NCBI RefSeq assembly: GCF_900167475.1
Contig: NZ_LT796768.1
Location: 2,976,001-3,040,000 of the forward strand
Direction: 5' to 3'
From: Aeromicrobium choanae
GTDB lineage: Bacteria; Actinomycetota; Actinomycetes; Propionibacteriales; Nocardioidaceae
Length of the DNA stretch: 64,000 bases
Shown one piece after another: positions 16,516 through 24,793 of the stretch. The position numbers and the translations under genes were made by a program. Under the pieces are notes generated by a model. It saw only the letters and a list, made by a program, of their open reading frames with translations. It was not told the DNA's origin and ran no database searches. How positions within the stretch are numbered: position 1 is the first letter of the stretch; the number at the start of each line of letters is the position of its first letter.

Positions 16516-17640
16516 ATGGATCGCCGGAGCGTCATCGTCGGGGGAGCGGCCCTGGGCGCCGCCTGGCTGGCCGGCTGCAGCGGCGACGACCCGAAGCTCC
16601 GTCCCAGCGCCTCGACCGCGACGACCACGGCGTCCGAGCCGCCGCCCACCACCGCGAGCACCCCTCCGGCGCCGACGCCGATCGACCCGCGGATCGACGG
16701 CACGATCGCGTCGGGCCTCAACGTCCCGTGGGCGATCGTGTTCCTCGCCGACGGATCGGCCCTGGTGACCCAGCGCGACGACGCCTCGATCGTGCGGGTC
16801 ACCGCCGACGGTGACGTGTCCAAGGTGGGCGACGTCCCCGGCGTGGCCCCCGGCGGCGAGGGCGGCCTGCAGGGGCTGGCCGTGGCGCCCGACGAGTCGG
16901 CGCTCTACGCCTACCTCACGGGACCCGACGACAACCGCGTGGTGCGCCTCGAGTTCGACGGCGACCGCATCGGCGGCGCCGAGCCGATCCTCACCGGCCT
17001 CGCGAAGGCGTTCAACCACCAGGGCGGGGCGCTGACGTTCGACCGCCGCGGCCGGCTCTTCGTCGCGGTCGGCGACGCGGCGAACACCGCCACCCCGCAG
17101 GACCGCTCCTCGCTGAACGGCAAGATCCTGCGCATCGACACCCAGGGCCGCCCGGTCGACGGGAACCCGTTCGGCAACGAGGTGTGGTCGTACGGGCACC
17201 GCAACGTCGAGGGGCTGGCGTGGGACGCGTCCGGGCGCCTGTGGGCCAGCGAGTTCGGCGATCGCAGCCAGGACGAGCTCAACCGGATCGTCAAGGGCGG
17301 CAACTACGGCTGGCCGCTGGTGGAGGGGGACAGCGACGACGAGCGCTTCGTCCGCCCGAAGGTCACGTGGCCGACGGCGGACGCGTCGCCCGCCGGGCTG
17401 GCGATCAGCGGTGACCGTGCCTTCGTGGCGGCGCTGCGCGGGGAGCGGCTGTGGCAGGTCCCGCTCGAGGGCACCTCCGCCGGGGAGCCGCGCGCGTTCT
17501 TCACCCGCGAGCTCGGGCGACTGCGCGCCGTGGCGGCCGCGCCCGACGGCTCCCTGTGGCTGGGCACCTCCAACACCGACGGCCGGGGCCGGCCCGGCCG
17601 CGCCGACGACCGGATCGTGCGTGTTGCGATATCCGGCTGA
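16516..17640 (+). CDS. PQQ-dependent sugar dehydrogenase-like lipoprotein (six-bladed beta-propeller)
   Basis: This protein of about 374 residues has a lipobox (LAGC, cysteine 21) after MDRRSVIVGGAALGAAW and a Thr/Pro-rich linker to about residue 60. The propeller shows the soluble glucose dehydrogenase pattern: LNVPWAIVFLADGSALVTQR, then GGEGGLQGLAVAPD, NHQGGALTFDRRGRLFVAVG, SLNGKILRIDTQG, YGHRNVEGLAWD and GGNYGWPLVEGD. It should oxidise a sugar or alcohol outside the membrane using PQQ, or be a non-enzymatic homologue. No PQQ biosynthesis gene is in the window. I use ATG 16516 instead of the longer reading from 16477 because it gives the correct lipoprotein signal. Confidence 0.87.
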   Translation: MDRRSVIVGGAALGAAWLAGCSGDDPKLRPSASTATTTASEPPPTTASTPPAPTPIDPRIDGTIASGLNVPWAIVFLADGSALVTQRDDASIVRVTADGDVSKVGDVPGVAPGGEGGLQGLAVAPDESALYAYLTGPDDNRVVRLEFDGDRIGGAEPILTGLAKAFNHQGGALTFDRRGRLFVAVGDAANTATPQDRSSLNGKILRIDTQGRPVDGNPFGNEVWSYGHRNVEGLAWDASGRLWASEFGDRSQDELNRIVKGGNYGWPLVEGDSDDERFVRPKVTWPTADASPAGLAISGDRAFVAALRGERLWQVPLEGTSAGEPRAFFTRELGRLRAVAAAPDGSLWLGTSNTDGRGRPGRADDRIVRVAISG

Positions 17641-17854
17641 GATTTCACTGGCGTTTCGGGCCCACGGTGGTTATCGTCATCGGTGGGGGACGACTCGGCA
17701 CGCCGACGTCAATGGGGAATGCAGCGCCTCTGGGTCTACGACCCGCGCGGCTGCCCGGATCGTCCTTCGTCACCTCTCGTGACCACTTCGGAACCACGAG
17801 CAGGTGAGGCGGTTCGCCGCCCTGTGAGTCCGGCTCCCTCCCGGCACTGACAGC
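17641..17854. other. Intergenic stretch without recognised features
   Basis: This 214-base gap lies between the sugar dehydrogenase and the terminator of the cold-shock gene. I see no open frame with a ribosome site, no tRNA and no clear hairpin. Confidence 0.5.
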
Positions 17855-17888
17855 AAGAACCCCACCACCTCTCGGTGGTGGGGTTCTT
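17855..17888. terminator. Terminator of the cold-shock gene
   Basis: AAGAACCCCACCACC (17855-17869) pairs perfectly with its complement at 17874-17888 around a TCTC loop, giving a 15-base stem just past the cold-shock stop codon. Read on the reverse strand it follows the gene, and it is symmetrical enough to work both ways. Confidence 0.9.
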
Positions 17889-17909
17889 GGCGTTCGGGTC
17901 CGGGTGGAC

Positions 17910-18113
17910 TCAGAGCGGCCGGATGTTCGCGGCCTGGAGGCCCTTCTGGCCCTGCTCCACGTCGAACTCGACCTTCTGGTTCTCGTTCAGCGAGCGGTAG
18001 CCGCCCGACTGGATTGCCGAGTAGTGCGCGAACACGTCCTCGCCGCCGTCGTCGGGGGCGATGAATCCGAAGCCCTTGTCAGCGTTGAACCACTTGACGG
18101 TACCGGTGGCCAT
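17910..18113 (-). CDS. cspA: Cold-shock protein, CspA family
   Basis: This 67-residue single OB-fold RNA chaperone binds single-stranded RNA and DNA. RNP1 is [10 protein letters not shown] (residues 13-22) and RNP2 is VFAHYSAI (27-34), with alanine where VFVH is usual. The ATG has AGAGGAG eight bases upstream. About 360 bases separate it from the next gene, room for the long 5' untranslated region typical of csp genes. A strong terminator follows, so it is monocistronic. Gene symbol is by family; actinobacteria carry several paralogues. Confidence 0.95.
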   Translation of the reverse strand: MATGTVKWFNADKGFGFIAPDDGGEDVFAHYSAIQSGGYRSLNENQKVEFDVEQGQKGLQAANIRPL

Positions 18114-18350
18114 GGTCTTTCTCCTCTTGATCCTTCTGGCGATGGTCGGACGCGCTCTTCACGCCCGACGGTCGCGACGCACATCCAACCGCGAGAGGAA
18201 CCACGCCCCGGAGGGAACCGCATCCTTTTGCTGTCCAACGTCGTGCAACTTCCACCACCCTACGACACCCGGACGGGCGGTGGCAGGCTCCGGAGACGAC
18301 GCGATGCGGTGAATGTCCGATGAACGCGCCGGGTCACTACACCGGTCGGA
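18114..18350. other. Upstream region of the cold-shock gene
   Basis: There is no convincing open frame here. It is the probable promoter and leader of the cold-shock gene, transcribed leftwards. I could not place a -10 box with confidence. Confidence 0.4.
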
Positions 18351-18371
18351 CTGACTACGCCGTATAGTCAG
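18351..18371. promoter_or_regulatory. Inverted repeat of unknown regulator
   Basis: CTGACTA (18351-18357) and TAGTCAG (18365-18371) form a perfect 7-base inverted repeat with a 7-base spacer containing CGTA. It lies in the gap between the cold-shock gene and the end of the MFS gene, about 240 bases upstream of the cold-shock start. Confidence 0.45.
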
Positions 18372-18453
18372 GAAGAACCACCTCGCAGGGGGTGGTGCCC
18401 GCGGCGACGCCGGGGGCCGAGCGGGGGGCGTGCATCCGGGGGGACGGCGCGTC

Positions 18454-18473
18454 CCCCGCACCTGTGTGCGGGG
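18454..18473 (-). terminator. Hairpin at the end of the MFS transporter gene
   Basis: CCCCGCAC (18454-18461) and GTGCGGGG (18466-18473) form an 8-base GC stem with a 4-base loop immediately beyond the stop codon of the reverse-strand transporter. Confidence 0.7.
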
Positions 18474-19766
18474 TCAGCGGCGCTGCGTCGCGGCCTCGAG
18501 GTCGTCCAGCGCGCCCGGGGCGCCACCGAACTCGTCGGCGATCTCGTCCCCGATCCGCCCGGGGTCGCGGTCCTCGCTCCCCGTCTCGTCCAGGCCGGCG
18601 TCGGCCCGCTCCAGGGCGCGGTGGTTCAGCGTCAGCACGCCGATCGCGGCCAGTGCGGTGATCGAGGCCAGCGCGAACGGGACGTGCAGGTTGAAGTGCT
18701 CCACCAGCTTGCCGGCCGCGAAGGGCGCGAGTCCGCCGCCGATGAACCGCACGAAGCCGTAGGCCGCGGAGGCGACCGGTCGCTCGACCGGCGAGATGAC
18801 CATGACGGCCTGCGTGGTGAGCGTGTTGTTGATGCCGATGAAGATGCCCGACGTGATCACGGCGACGACCAGCACGGTGCGGTTCTCCGGGGAGACCGCG
18901 ATGCAGGCCAGCACGACCGCGAAGCCGAACAGGGCGCCGTACAGGGAGCGGGCGGTGCCGAACGCGGCCTGCAGGCGCGGGGCGCCGATGACCGAGAAGA
19001 TCGCGACGAGCAGGCCCCAGCCGAAGAAGACCCAGCCGAGCTGCAGGGCGCCGAGCTCCATGGGGAAGGGGGCATACCCGAGCATCGTGAAGAACGACCA
19101 GTTGTACAGCAGCGCGGTCATGCTCATGAGGAAGAGCCCGCGGTGGCGCAGGGCGCGCAGGGGAGCGGTCAGCGACGTGGGATGCTCCGGCAGCGGCGCC
19201 GACGGCAGCAGCAGTGCCGTGGCGACCAGGGCGATCGACATCAGGGCGGCGACCCCGTAGAACGGGCCGCGCCAGCTGATCTCGCCGAGCACACCACCGA
19301 GCAGGGGGCCAGCGGCGATGCCCAGGCCCAGGGCCGCCTCGTAGAGGATGATGGCGCCGGCGAAGCCGCCGCGGGCGCTCGAGACGATCGCCGCGAGGCT
19401 CGTCGCGATGAACAGGGCGTTGCCCAGGCCCCAGCCGGCACGGAAGGCGACGATGCCGCCGATGCTCGTGGCGGAGCCGGCCAGCGCGGCGAAGACCACG
19501 ATGATGGCCAGCCCGACGATGAGGGTCCGCTTCGCGCCGATGCGGCTGGAGACCCAGCCGGTCACCAGCATCATCACGGCCGTGACGACCAGGTAGCTGG
19601 TGAACAGCAGGGTCACCTGGCTGGGCGTGGCGTCCAGCTCGCTGGCGAGGGCCGGCAGGATCGGGTCGACGAGGCCGATGCCCATGAACGAGATGACGCA
19701 CGCGAAGGCGACGGCGTAGACCGCCTTCGGCTGGCGGAACAGGTGCGGGGTGTCAGCGTGACTCAT
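18474..19766 (-). CDS. MFS transporter, probable drug efflux (DHA1-like)
   Basis: This 430-residue major facilitator protein has 12 predicted membrane segments. It begins MSHADTPHLFRQPKAVYAV; the motif A-like loop TGWVSSRIGAKRTLIVGLAI near residue 64 and the motif C-like GLGIAAGPLLGGVLGEISWR near 148 mark a drug/H+ antiporter of the DHA1 type. The last 50 residues are a charged cytoplasmic tail (ETGSEDRDPGRIGDEIADEF). It overlaps the upstream MarR-family gene by 14 bases, so the pair forms a regulator-pump operon. The substrate is unknown. Confidence 0.87.
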   Translation of the reverse strand: MSHADTPHLFRQPKAVYAVAFACVISFMGIGLVDPILPALASELDATPSQVTLLFTSYLVVTAVMMLVTGWVSSRIGAKRTLIVGLAIIVVFAALAGSATSIGGIVAFRAGWGLGNALFIATSLAAIVSSARGGFAGAIILYEAALGLGIAAGPLLGGVLGEISWRGPFYGVAALMSIALVATALLLPSAPLPEHPTSLTAPLRALRHRGLFLMSMTALLYNWSFFTMLGYAPFPMELGALQLGWVFFGWGLLVAIFSVIGAPRLQAAFGTARSLYGALFGFAVVLACIAVSPENRTVLVVAVITSGIFIGINNTLTTQAVMVISPVERPVASAAYGFVRFIGGGLAPFAAGKLVEHFNLHVPFALASITALAAIGVLTLNHRALERADAGLDETGSEDRDPGRIGDEIADEFGGAPGALDDLEAATQRR

Positions 19767-20178
19767 GCGACTCCGTGAAGTGGGTGAGGGCGGGCAGGGC
19801 GGCGACGATCGCGGCGCGGTCGTCGGGGGAGAGGCGCTCGAAGGTCGAGCCGATCAGCTCGTCCAGCAGGACGCGTCGCTCGTGCAGCACGGCCGAGCCG
19901 TGCGCGGTGATGGAGATCAGGCTCGCGCGCGCATCGGCCGGGTCGGCCGACCGCGAGACCAGGTCCTGCGCCTCGAGCCGCTGGACGAGGTTCGTGATCG
20001 CCGGCTGCGAGACGGCCTCGCGCTCGGCGAGCGCGGTGATCCGCTGGGGTCCTTCGGCTTCCAGGGCGTGCAGGGTGCCGGCCGCGGCACGACTGATCTC
20101 GCGGCGCGGCATGCGTCGCACGATCGCGTTCGCGAGCTCGCGCAGCCCTGCAGCGACCTCGAGGGGTGAAGTTTCCAT
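19753..20178 (-). CDS. MarR-family transcriptional regulator
   Basis: This is a 141-residue winged-helix repressor. The recognition region is REAVSQPAITNLVQRLEAQ near residues 53-71 and the wing is DLVSRSADPADARASLISI near 72-90. It is cotranscribed with the overlapping MFS pump, which it probably represses until a ligand is bound. The start codon lies inside a palindrome, ATAACctcGTTAT, and a TATAAC box sits six bases upstream, so autoregulation of a leaderless transcript is likely. The ATG at 20176-20178 is the only good start. Confidence 0.9.
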   Translation of the reverse strand: METSPLEVAAGLRELANAIVRRMPRREISRAAAGTLHALEAEGPQRITALAEREAVSQPAITNLVQRLEAQDLVSRSADPADARASLISITAHGSAVLHERRVLLDELIGSTFERLSPDDRAAIVAALPALTHFTESHESR

Positions 20179-20190
20179 AACCTCGTTATA
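20177..20190 (-). promoter_or_regulatory. Leaderless promoter overlapped by a MarR-type operator
   Basis: On the reverse strand TATAAC (20185-20190) is followed by six bases and the marR ATG. A perfect palindrome, ATAAC-CTC-GTTAT (20177-20189), covers the -10 and the start codon. A wider pair, CATAACC and GGTTATG, spans 20176-20203. Confidence 0.65.
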
Positions 20191-20211
20191 TCACGGGGTT
20201 ATGTACTTCGG

Positions 20212-21012
20212 TCAGCCGAGGTCGTAGTCGATCGTCAGCGGTGCGTGGTCGGACCAGCGCTCGCCCCAGCTGGCGGCGCGATCGACCGTGGCCACGCGAG
20301 CGGACTGCGCCAGCTCGGGCGTCGCGATCTGGTAGTCGATCCGCCAGCCCGTGTCGTTGTCGAAGGCCTGGCCGCGCATCGACCACCACGTGTACGGGCC
20401 GTCGACGGGCCCCGCCAGGTGGCGGTGCACGTCGTACCAGCCGAGGTCGCCGAAGAACTGGTCGAAGTAGGCGCGCTCCTCGGGCAGGAACCCGGCCTTC
20501 TTCACGTTGCCCTTCCAGTTGCGGATGTCGAGCTCGGTGTGGCCGACGTTGAGGTCGCCCGTGATCAGCGCGTGCCCGTCCATGCCGCCGAGCTCGGCCA
20601 TGCGCTTGGTCATCTGGTCGAGGAAGCGGAACTTCTCCTCCTGACGCGGCGTTCCGGCCTCGCCGGAGTGCACGTAGACGCTGACCACGGTGAGGACGGA
20701 GCCGTCGGCGAGCGTGAGGTCGGACTCGATCCAGCGGCCGGTGTCGTCGAAGAACGCGTCGCCGTTGCCGATGCGGTGGCTGGTGGGCTCGAGGCGGCTG
20801 ATCACCGCGACGCCCGCGCGCCCCTTGGCGGCGGCCTCGGTGTGGACCACGTGGTAGCCGGTGCCCTCGAGGATCTCGTGCACGATCGCGTCGGGTGCCC
20901 GGACCTCCTGCAGCGTGATGATGTCGGCGTCGCGGCTCTCGAGCCACTCCTTCATCCCCTTGCGCCACGCGGCGCGGATGCCATTGACGTTGACGGTCGA
21001 GATCCTCAGCAC
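20212..21012 (-). CDS. xthA: Exodeoxyribonuclease III
   Basis: This 266-residue endonuclease/exonuclease/phosphatase fold enzyme repairs abasic sites and 3' blocked ends. Motifs: VNVNGIRAA near residues 8-16, the catalytic glutamate in DADIITLQEVRAP near 28-40, GDLNVGHTELDIRNWKGN near 150-167, WWSMRGQAFDNDTGWRIDY near 203-221 and SDHAPLTIDYDLG at the C-terminus. The GTG start at 21010-21012 is preceded by TAGCCT at six bases, a leaderless promoter. It ends 34 bases upstream of the MarR start, so its 3' end abuts that promoter. All catalytic motifs are intact. Confidence 0.93.
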   Translation of the reverse strand: MLRISTVNVNGIRAAWRKGMKEWLESRDADIITLQEVRAPDAIVHEILEGTGYHVVHTEAAAKGRAGVAVISRLEPTSHRIGNGDAFFDDTGRWIESDLTLADGSVLTVVSVYVHSGEAGTPRQEEKFRFLDQMTKRMAELGGMDGHALITGDLNVGHTELDIRNWKGNVKKAGFLPEERAYFDQFFGDLGWYDVHRHLAGPVDGPYTWWSMRGQAFDNDTGWRIDYQIATPELAQSARVATVDRAASWGERWSDHAPLTIDYDLG

Positions 21013-21038
21013 CCTGCGAGGCTACCGGCCGCCACCCA

Positions 21039-21054
21039 CCACTTTCGGAGCGGG
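21039..21054 (+). repeat. Single copy of the CCACTTTYGGARCG motif
   Basis: CCACTTTCGGAGCGGG differs at two positions from the motif found as an inverted pair at 14425-14487. It lies in the 51-base gap between two reverse-strand genes. Confidence 0.35.
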
Positions 21055-21063
21055 AGGGAGGGG

Positions 21064-22320
21064 TCAGGCGGAGAACGGCGGGCGCTCGTCGAGGCGGATG
21101 GAGCGGCGCCCCGCCCACCGCCAGACCCGGGCCGTGAGGTCGCGGTCCTCGTCGGTGACGAGGTTGCCCATCACGCGCAGCGCGATCGTCATGAGGGTGT
21201 GCGAGCGCATCCCGATCGGGCCGGCCGCGGGCAGCAGGTGGGGCACGGTGATCAGCCCGGCCAGGCGGCGCGCGATCGAGAAGGCGGGGCCGTAGTGGGC
21301 GGTCAGCATCGCGGGCCAGGCCGCCTCGGGGGAGTCGCCCGTGGCCAGCAGCTCGGCGCCGATGCGACCCGTCTCGAGGCCGTAGTCGATGCCCTCGCCG
21401 TTGAGCGGGTTCACGCAGCCCGCCGCGTCACCGATCACGATCCAGTTGGGCCCCGACACCCCCGAGACGGCACCGCCCATCGGCAGCAGGGCCGAGGTGG
21501 GCAGGTCGAGGTCGGCGCCGAGGTCCCAGTCCTCGCGGCGCAGGGTGGCGTAGTACTCCATCAGCGGGCGGATCTGGATCTTCGCGGGTCGCTTCGCGGT
21601 GGCCAGCGCGCCCACGCCGAGGTTCACGCGGCCGTCGCCGAGCGGGAAGATCCACCCGTAGCCGGGCAGCAGCTCGCCCCCAGAACCGTTGAGATTGGCG
21701 CCACGCAGTTCGAGGTGCGAGGAGATCCACGGGTCGTCGCTGCGGCCGGACTTCACGTAGCTGCGGCCGGCGACGCCGTAGGCGGTCTCGCGGTGCCACT
21801 CTCGCCCGAGCACCCGGCCGAGGGGTGAGCGGACGCCGTCGGCGACGACGAGGCGCCGGCACGCGATCGTGTGGCGACCCTGCGCCGTGTCGAAGACGAC
21901 GCCGGTGACCGAGCCGTCGGCCGCCCGCTCGACGTCCACCGCGCGGGCACCGTCGACGCCGGTCACTCCCGCGTCCAGCGCGCGGAGGCGGATGCGGTCG
22001 TCGAGCTCGGTGCGCGGGACGGCCGAGCCGTGGTCGGGCAGCGAGCCGCCGGGCCACGGCAGCAGCAGCTCCTGGCCGAAGCCGGCGGCGCGCAGGCCGC
22101 GGTTCACGGTGTGGCCGCGGACCCAGTCGCCGAGGTCGAGCCGGTCGAGCTCGGCGATGGCGCGCGGGGTCAGTCCGTCGCCGCAGGTCTTGTCGCGCGG
22201 GAAGGTGGCGGCGTCCGCCAGGACCGTGTCCATGCCGAGCCGCGAGGTCCACGCCGCGGCGGAGGAGCCGGCAGGCCCGGCGCCGACGACGAGGACGTCG
22301 GTGGTGGTCGGCAGGCTCAT
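21064..22320 (-). CDS. Geranylgeranyl reductase family FAD-dependent oxidoreductase (MenJ-like)
   Basis: This 418-residue flavoprotein of the geranylgeranyl reductase family typically saturates isoprenoid double bonds. The N-terminal FAD fold is VLVVGAGPAGSSAAA near residues 9-23; the family motif FPRDKTCGDGLTPRA near 40-54 and the second FAD motif GDAAGCVNPLNGEGIDYGLE near 296-315 are clear. In mycobacteria MenJ partly reduces the menaquinone side chain, and this is the likeliest role here; archaeal-type lipid or chlorophyll roles do not fit an actinobacterium. The ATG has GAGAAT six bases upstream, a weak leaderless promoter. No menaquinone gene is nearby in the window. Confidence 0.85.
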   Translation of the reverse strand: MSLPTTTDVLVVGAGPAGSSAAAWTSRLGMDTVLADAATFPRDKTCGDGLTPRAIAELDRLDLGDWVRGHTVNRGLRAAGFGQELLLPWPGGSLPDHGSAVPRTELDDRIRLRALDAGVTGVDGARAVDVERAADGSVTGVVFDTAQGRHTIACRRLVVADGVRSPLGRVLGREWHRETAYGVAGRSYVKSGRSDDPWISSHLELRGANLNGSGGELLPGYGWIFPLGDGRVNLGVGALATAKRPAKIQIRPLMEYYATLRREDWDLGADLDLPTSALLPMGGAVSGVSGPNWIVIGDAAGCVNPLNGEGIDYGLETGRIGAELLATGDSPEAAWPAMLTAHYGPAFSIARRLAGLITVPHLLPAAGPIGMRSHTLMTIALRVMGNLVTDEDRDLTARVWRWAGRRSIRLDERPPFSA

Positions 22321-22385
22321 GTGACGATTCTCCCACCGTGCCCACGACGCGAGGGCACGGGGCGCGCCGTGGGAGGATGGCGGTC

Positions 22386-23108
22386 GTGTCCACCACGCCT
22401 GCCCCGAGCCCCGACGTCGTCCGGTTCGCGTCCCGCGGCTCGTCGCACTACGACATCCTGCTCGCCCTGTTCTGCGTCGTGATCGTCGTGTCGAACATCG
22501 TCGCCAGCAAGGCGGTCGAGATCGGCTCGGGCGTGGTCATGCTCGGCCCGGTGCAGCTGTGGCCGCTGGTGGTCGACGGGGGAGTCGTGCTGTTCCCGCT
22601 GGCCTACGTGCTCGGCGACGTGATCTCGGAGGTCTACGGCCTGCGCGCCGCCCGCCGGGCGATCCTCACCGGCTTCGCCGCCGCCGCACTCGCCACGGGC
22701 ACCTTCTTCGTGGTCCAGCTGATGCCCGGCGCCTCCTGGTATGAGAACCAGGCGGCGTACGAGGCGGTGCTGGGCCCGGTCGCGCAGATCGTCCTGGCCA
22801 GCCTGGCGGGGTACCTCGTCGGCCAGCTCCTCAACTCGTGGGTGCTGGTGCGGATGAAGCAGCGCAACGCCGAGCGCCGGCTGGTGGCCCGCCTCATCGG
22901 CTCCACCGGCGTGGGCGAGGTGGCCGACACCCTGATCTTCTGCGCGATCGCAGCGTCGGCCATCGGCGTCTCCACGTTCGGCGCCTTCGTGAACTACTTC
23001 GTCATGGGCGTGGTGCTGAAGGTCGGGGTCGAGCTGCTCGTGATGCCCCTCACCGTGCGGGTCATCGCGTGGCTCAAGCGGCGCGAGCCCACCTACCTGG
23101 CCGCCTGA
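22386..23108 (+). CDS. Queuosine precursor transporter (YhhQ/QPTR family)
   Basis: This 240-residue membrane protein has six to seven hydrophobic segments and the YhhQ-family signatures IVVSNIVASKAVEIG near residues 31-45 and VLGDVISEVYGLRAARR near 75-91. Members import queuine or preQ1 for tRNA modification. It overlaps tgt, the enzyme that uses the base, by 16 bases tail to tail, strongly supporting a salvage role. I chose GTG 22386 because GGGAGG lies nine bases upstream; ATG 22377 abuts that site. No preQ1 synthesis genes are in the window. Confidence 0.87.
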   Translation: MSTTPAPSPDVVRFASRGSSHYDILLALFCVVIVVSNIVASKAVEIGSGVVMLGPVQLWPLVVDGGVVLFPLAYVLGDVISEVYGLRAARRAILTGFAAAALATGTFFVVQLMPGASWYENQAAYEAVLGPVAQIVLASLAGYLVGQLLNSWVLVRMKQRNAERRLVARLIGSTGVGEVADTLIFCAIAASAIGVSTFGAFVNYFVMGVVLKVGVELLVMPLTVRVIAWLKRREPTYLAA

Positions 23109-24298
23109 CCCGCGAGGTAGCGACCCAGCCACTCGGTCCTGAGCGCCGCGAAGTCGCCGGCCTCGATCGCCGTGCGCATCGAGTCGACGAGACGTACGAA
23201 GAAGCGCTCGTTGTGGATCGAGCACAGGGTCGCGGCGTTGTACTCGTTCGCCTTGAACAGGTGGTGCAGGTAGGCCTTCGTGTAGTGGGCGCAGGTGTAG
23301 CAGTCGCAGCCCTCCTCGATCGGGCCGAAGTCGCGCCGTGATGCCGCCACCATGAGGTTGTAGCGGCCGGTGGCGCTGTAGACCCGCGACGACCGGGCGA
23401 CCCGGGTGGGCGTGACGCAGTCGAATGTGTCGCAGCCCGCCTCGACGCCGGCGAACAGGTCCTCGGGCTCGCCGATGCCCAGCAGGTGGCGCGGACGGTC
23501 GTCGGGCAGCTCGTCGGTGACCCAGCGGACGATCGCGCCGAGGTTCTCCTTCTCGATGGCGCCGCCGACCCCGTAGCCGTCGAACGCCAGGTCGGCCAGG
23601 CCGCGCGCGGCCTGACGTCGCAGGTCCTCGTGCTGGGCACCCTGCACCACGCCGAAGAGAGCTTGCCGCGGGCGCTCGGGATGGGCCGCCCGCAGCCGCT
23701 CGATCTCCGCGAGGCAGCGCTGCGCCCACGCCTGCGTGCGTCGCAGCGAGTCCTCCTGGTACTCGCGGCTGTTCATCAGCGTGGTCAGCTCGTCGAACGC
23801 GAAGATGATGTCGGCGCCGAGCTGGTGCTGGATGCCCATCGACACCTCGGGCGTGAACCGGTGCTTCGACCCGTCGAGGTGGCTCTTGAACGTGACGCCG
23901 TCCTCGTCGACGTGGGCGAGGCGGTCCTTGCCGGGGGCGATCACGTCGTCGGCCTCGGCGCCCACGGCGTCCATCGCCAGGGTCTTCTTGAAGCCGGCGC
24001 CCAGGCTCAGCACCTGGAAGCCACCGGAGTCGGTGAAGGTCGGGCCGTGCCAGTTCATGAAGGCGCCGAGGCCGCCGGCGGCCTCCACGATGTCGGCGCC
24101 GGGCTGGAGGTACAGGTGGTAGGCGTTGGCCAGCACGGCCTGCCCGCCCAGGTCGGAGATCGACTCGGGGAGCACGGCCTTCACGGTCGCCTTGGTGCCC
24201 ACCGGGATGAACGCCGGGGTGCGGATCGAGCCGTGGGGGGTCTCGATGGTGCCCGATCTTCCGGGGGCGTCCGGCAGGGTGCTTCCGACGGTGAACAC
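23093..24298 (-). CDS. tgt: Queuine/preQ1 tRNA-guanine transglycosylase
   Basis: Tgt swaps guanine 34 for queuine or preQ1 in tRNAs for Asp, Asn, His and Tyr. The 401-residue protein shows FIPVGTKATVKAV, TFTDSGGFQVLSLG (substrate aspartate), LFGVVQGAQHEDLR, LLGIGEPEDLFAGVEAGCD, the nucleophile region FDCVTPTR, and a zinc site CDCYTC with a downstream histidine in HHLF near 325-345. I use GTG 24296-24298; longer readings enter the upstream terminator. That start codon lies within a 10-base stem hairpin. The gene faces the precursor transporter, and their 3' ends overlap. Confidence 0.93.
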   Translation of the reverse strand: MFTVGSTLPDAPGRSGTIETPHGSIRTPAFIPVGTKATVKAVLPESISDLGGQAVLANAYHLYLQPGADIVEAAGGLGAFMNWHGPTFTDSGGFQVLSLGAGFKKTLAMDAVGAEADDVIAPGKDRLAHVDEDGVTFKSHLDGSKHRFTPEVSMGIQHQLGADIIFAFDELTTLMNSREYQEDSLRRTQAWAQRCLAEIERLRAAHPERPRQALFGVVQGAQHEDLRRQAARGLADLAFDGYGVGGAIEKENLGAIVRWVTDELPDDRPRHLLGIGEPEDLFAGVEAGCDTFDCVTPTRVARSSRVYSATGRYNLMVAASRRDFGPIEEGCDCYTCAHYTKAYLHHLFKANEYNAATLCSIHNERFFVRLVDSMRTAIEAGDFAALRTEWLGRYLAGQAAR

Positions 24299-24326
24299 GG
24301 CCCCATCCAAACAGACGGGGCCGTGT
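24295..24326 (-). terminator. Hairpin spanning the tgt start codon
   Basis: ACACGGCCCC (24295-24304) and GGGGCCGTGT (24317-24326) form a perfect 10-base stem with a 12-base loop. It follows the TPR gene stop by seven bases, as a terminator should, but also contains the tgt GTG. It could separate the two transcripts or hide the tgt start. There is no T tract. Confidence 0.65.
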
Positions 24327-24332
24327 CCGACG

Positions 24333-24737
24333 TCAGGCGCCGGGGCGGTCGACCAGCTCGACGCGCGTGGCATCGCGCTCGCTGGCGCCCATGGCCGCGG
24401 CGAGCCGGTGGTGCACCGCACCCTCCCGGTGACGGCTCTGCCGGTCGAGGGCCAGGCCGAGGGCCTTCTGGGCCCAGGCGCTGGTCGGCTCGAGCTCGGT
24501 GAGCGTGCGGAACGCCTCCTCGGCCGGGCCCAGGTGGGCGGCGGCGAAGTGGGCGCGACCCATCAGCTCGCACACGGCGGCGTTGCGCGGCTCGAGCTCG
24601 GCCACGGGGCGCAGCACGCGGGCGGCCTCACGCGGGAAGCGGGAGTCCAGGAGCTCCTCGGCGTAGCGGAACGCCTCCAACGGCTCCATCGCCTCGATCT
24701 TCTCGTCCGTCAGCGTGGGCTTCATCCAGATGGTCAT
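24333..24737 (-). CDS. Tetratricopeptide-repeat protein
   Basis: This small helical protein of 134 residues has about three TPR-like helix pairs: AFRYAEELLDSRFPREAARV, RNAAVCELMGRAHFAAAHL with PAEEAFRTLTELEP, and AWAQKALGLALDRQSRHREG. Such repeats mediate protein contacts. The C-terminus is AVHHRLAAAMGASERDATRV followed by a short tail. The ATG has GAGGAG seven bases upstream. It lies immediately upstream of tgt on the same strand but is separated by a hairpin. Homologues in related actinobacteria are common; the partner is unknown. Confidence 0.8.
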   Translation of the reverse strand: MTIWMKPTLTDEKIEAMEPLEAFRYAEELLDSRFPREAARVLRPVAELEPRNAAVCELMGRAHFAAAHLGPAEEAFRTLTELEPTSAWAQKALGLALDRQSRHREGAVHHRLAAAMGASERDATRVELVDRPGA

Positions 24738-24793
24738 GTTCCGCTCCTCTCGTCACCGCTTCCAACGGCGCAGGGGTGCGGAATGTTCCCGGG

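Noticed and set aside
24299-24332. preQ1 riboswitch before tgt
   Set aside because: The region is a simple GC hairpin seven bases after the upstream gene; no preQ1-type aptamer features are seen.
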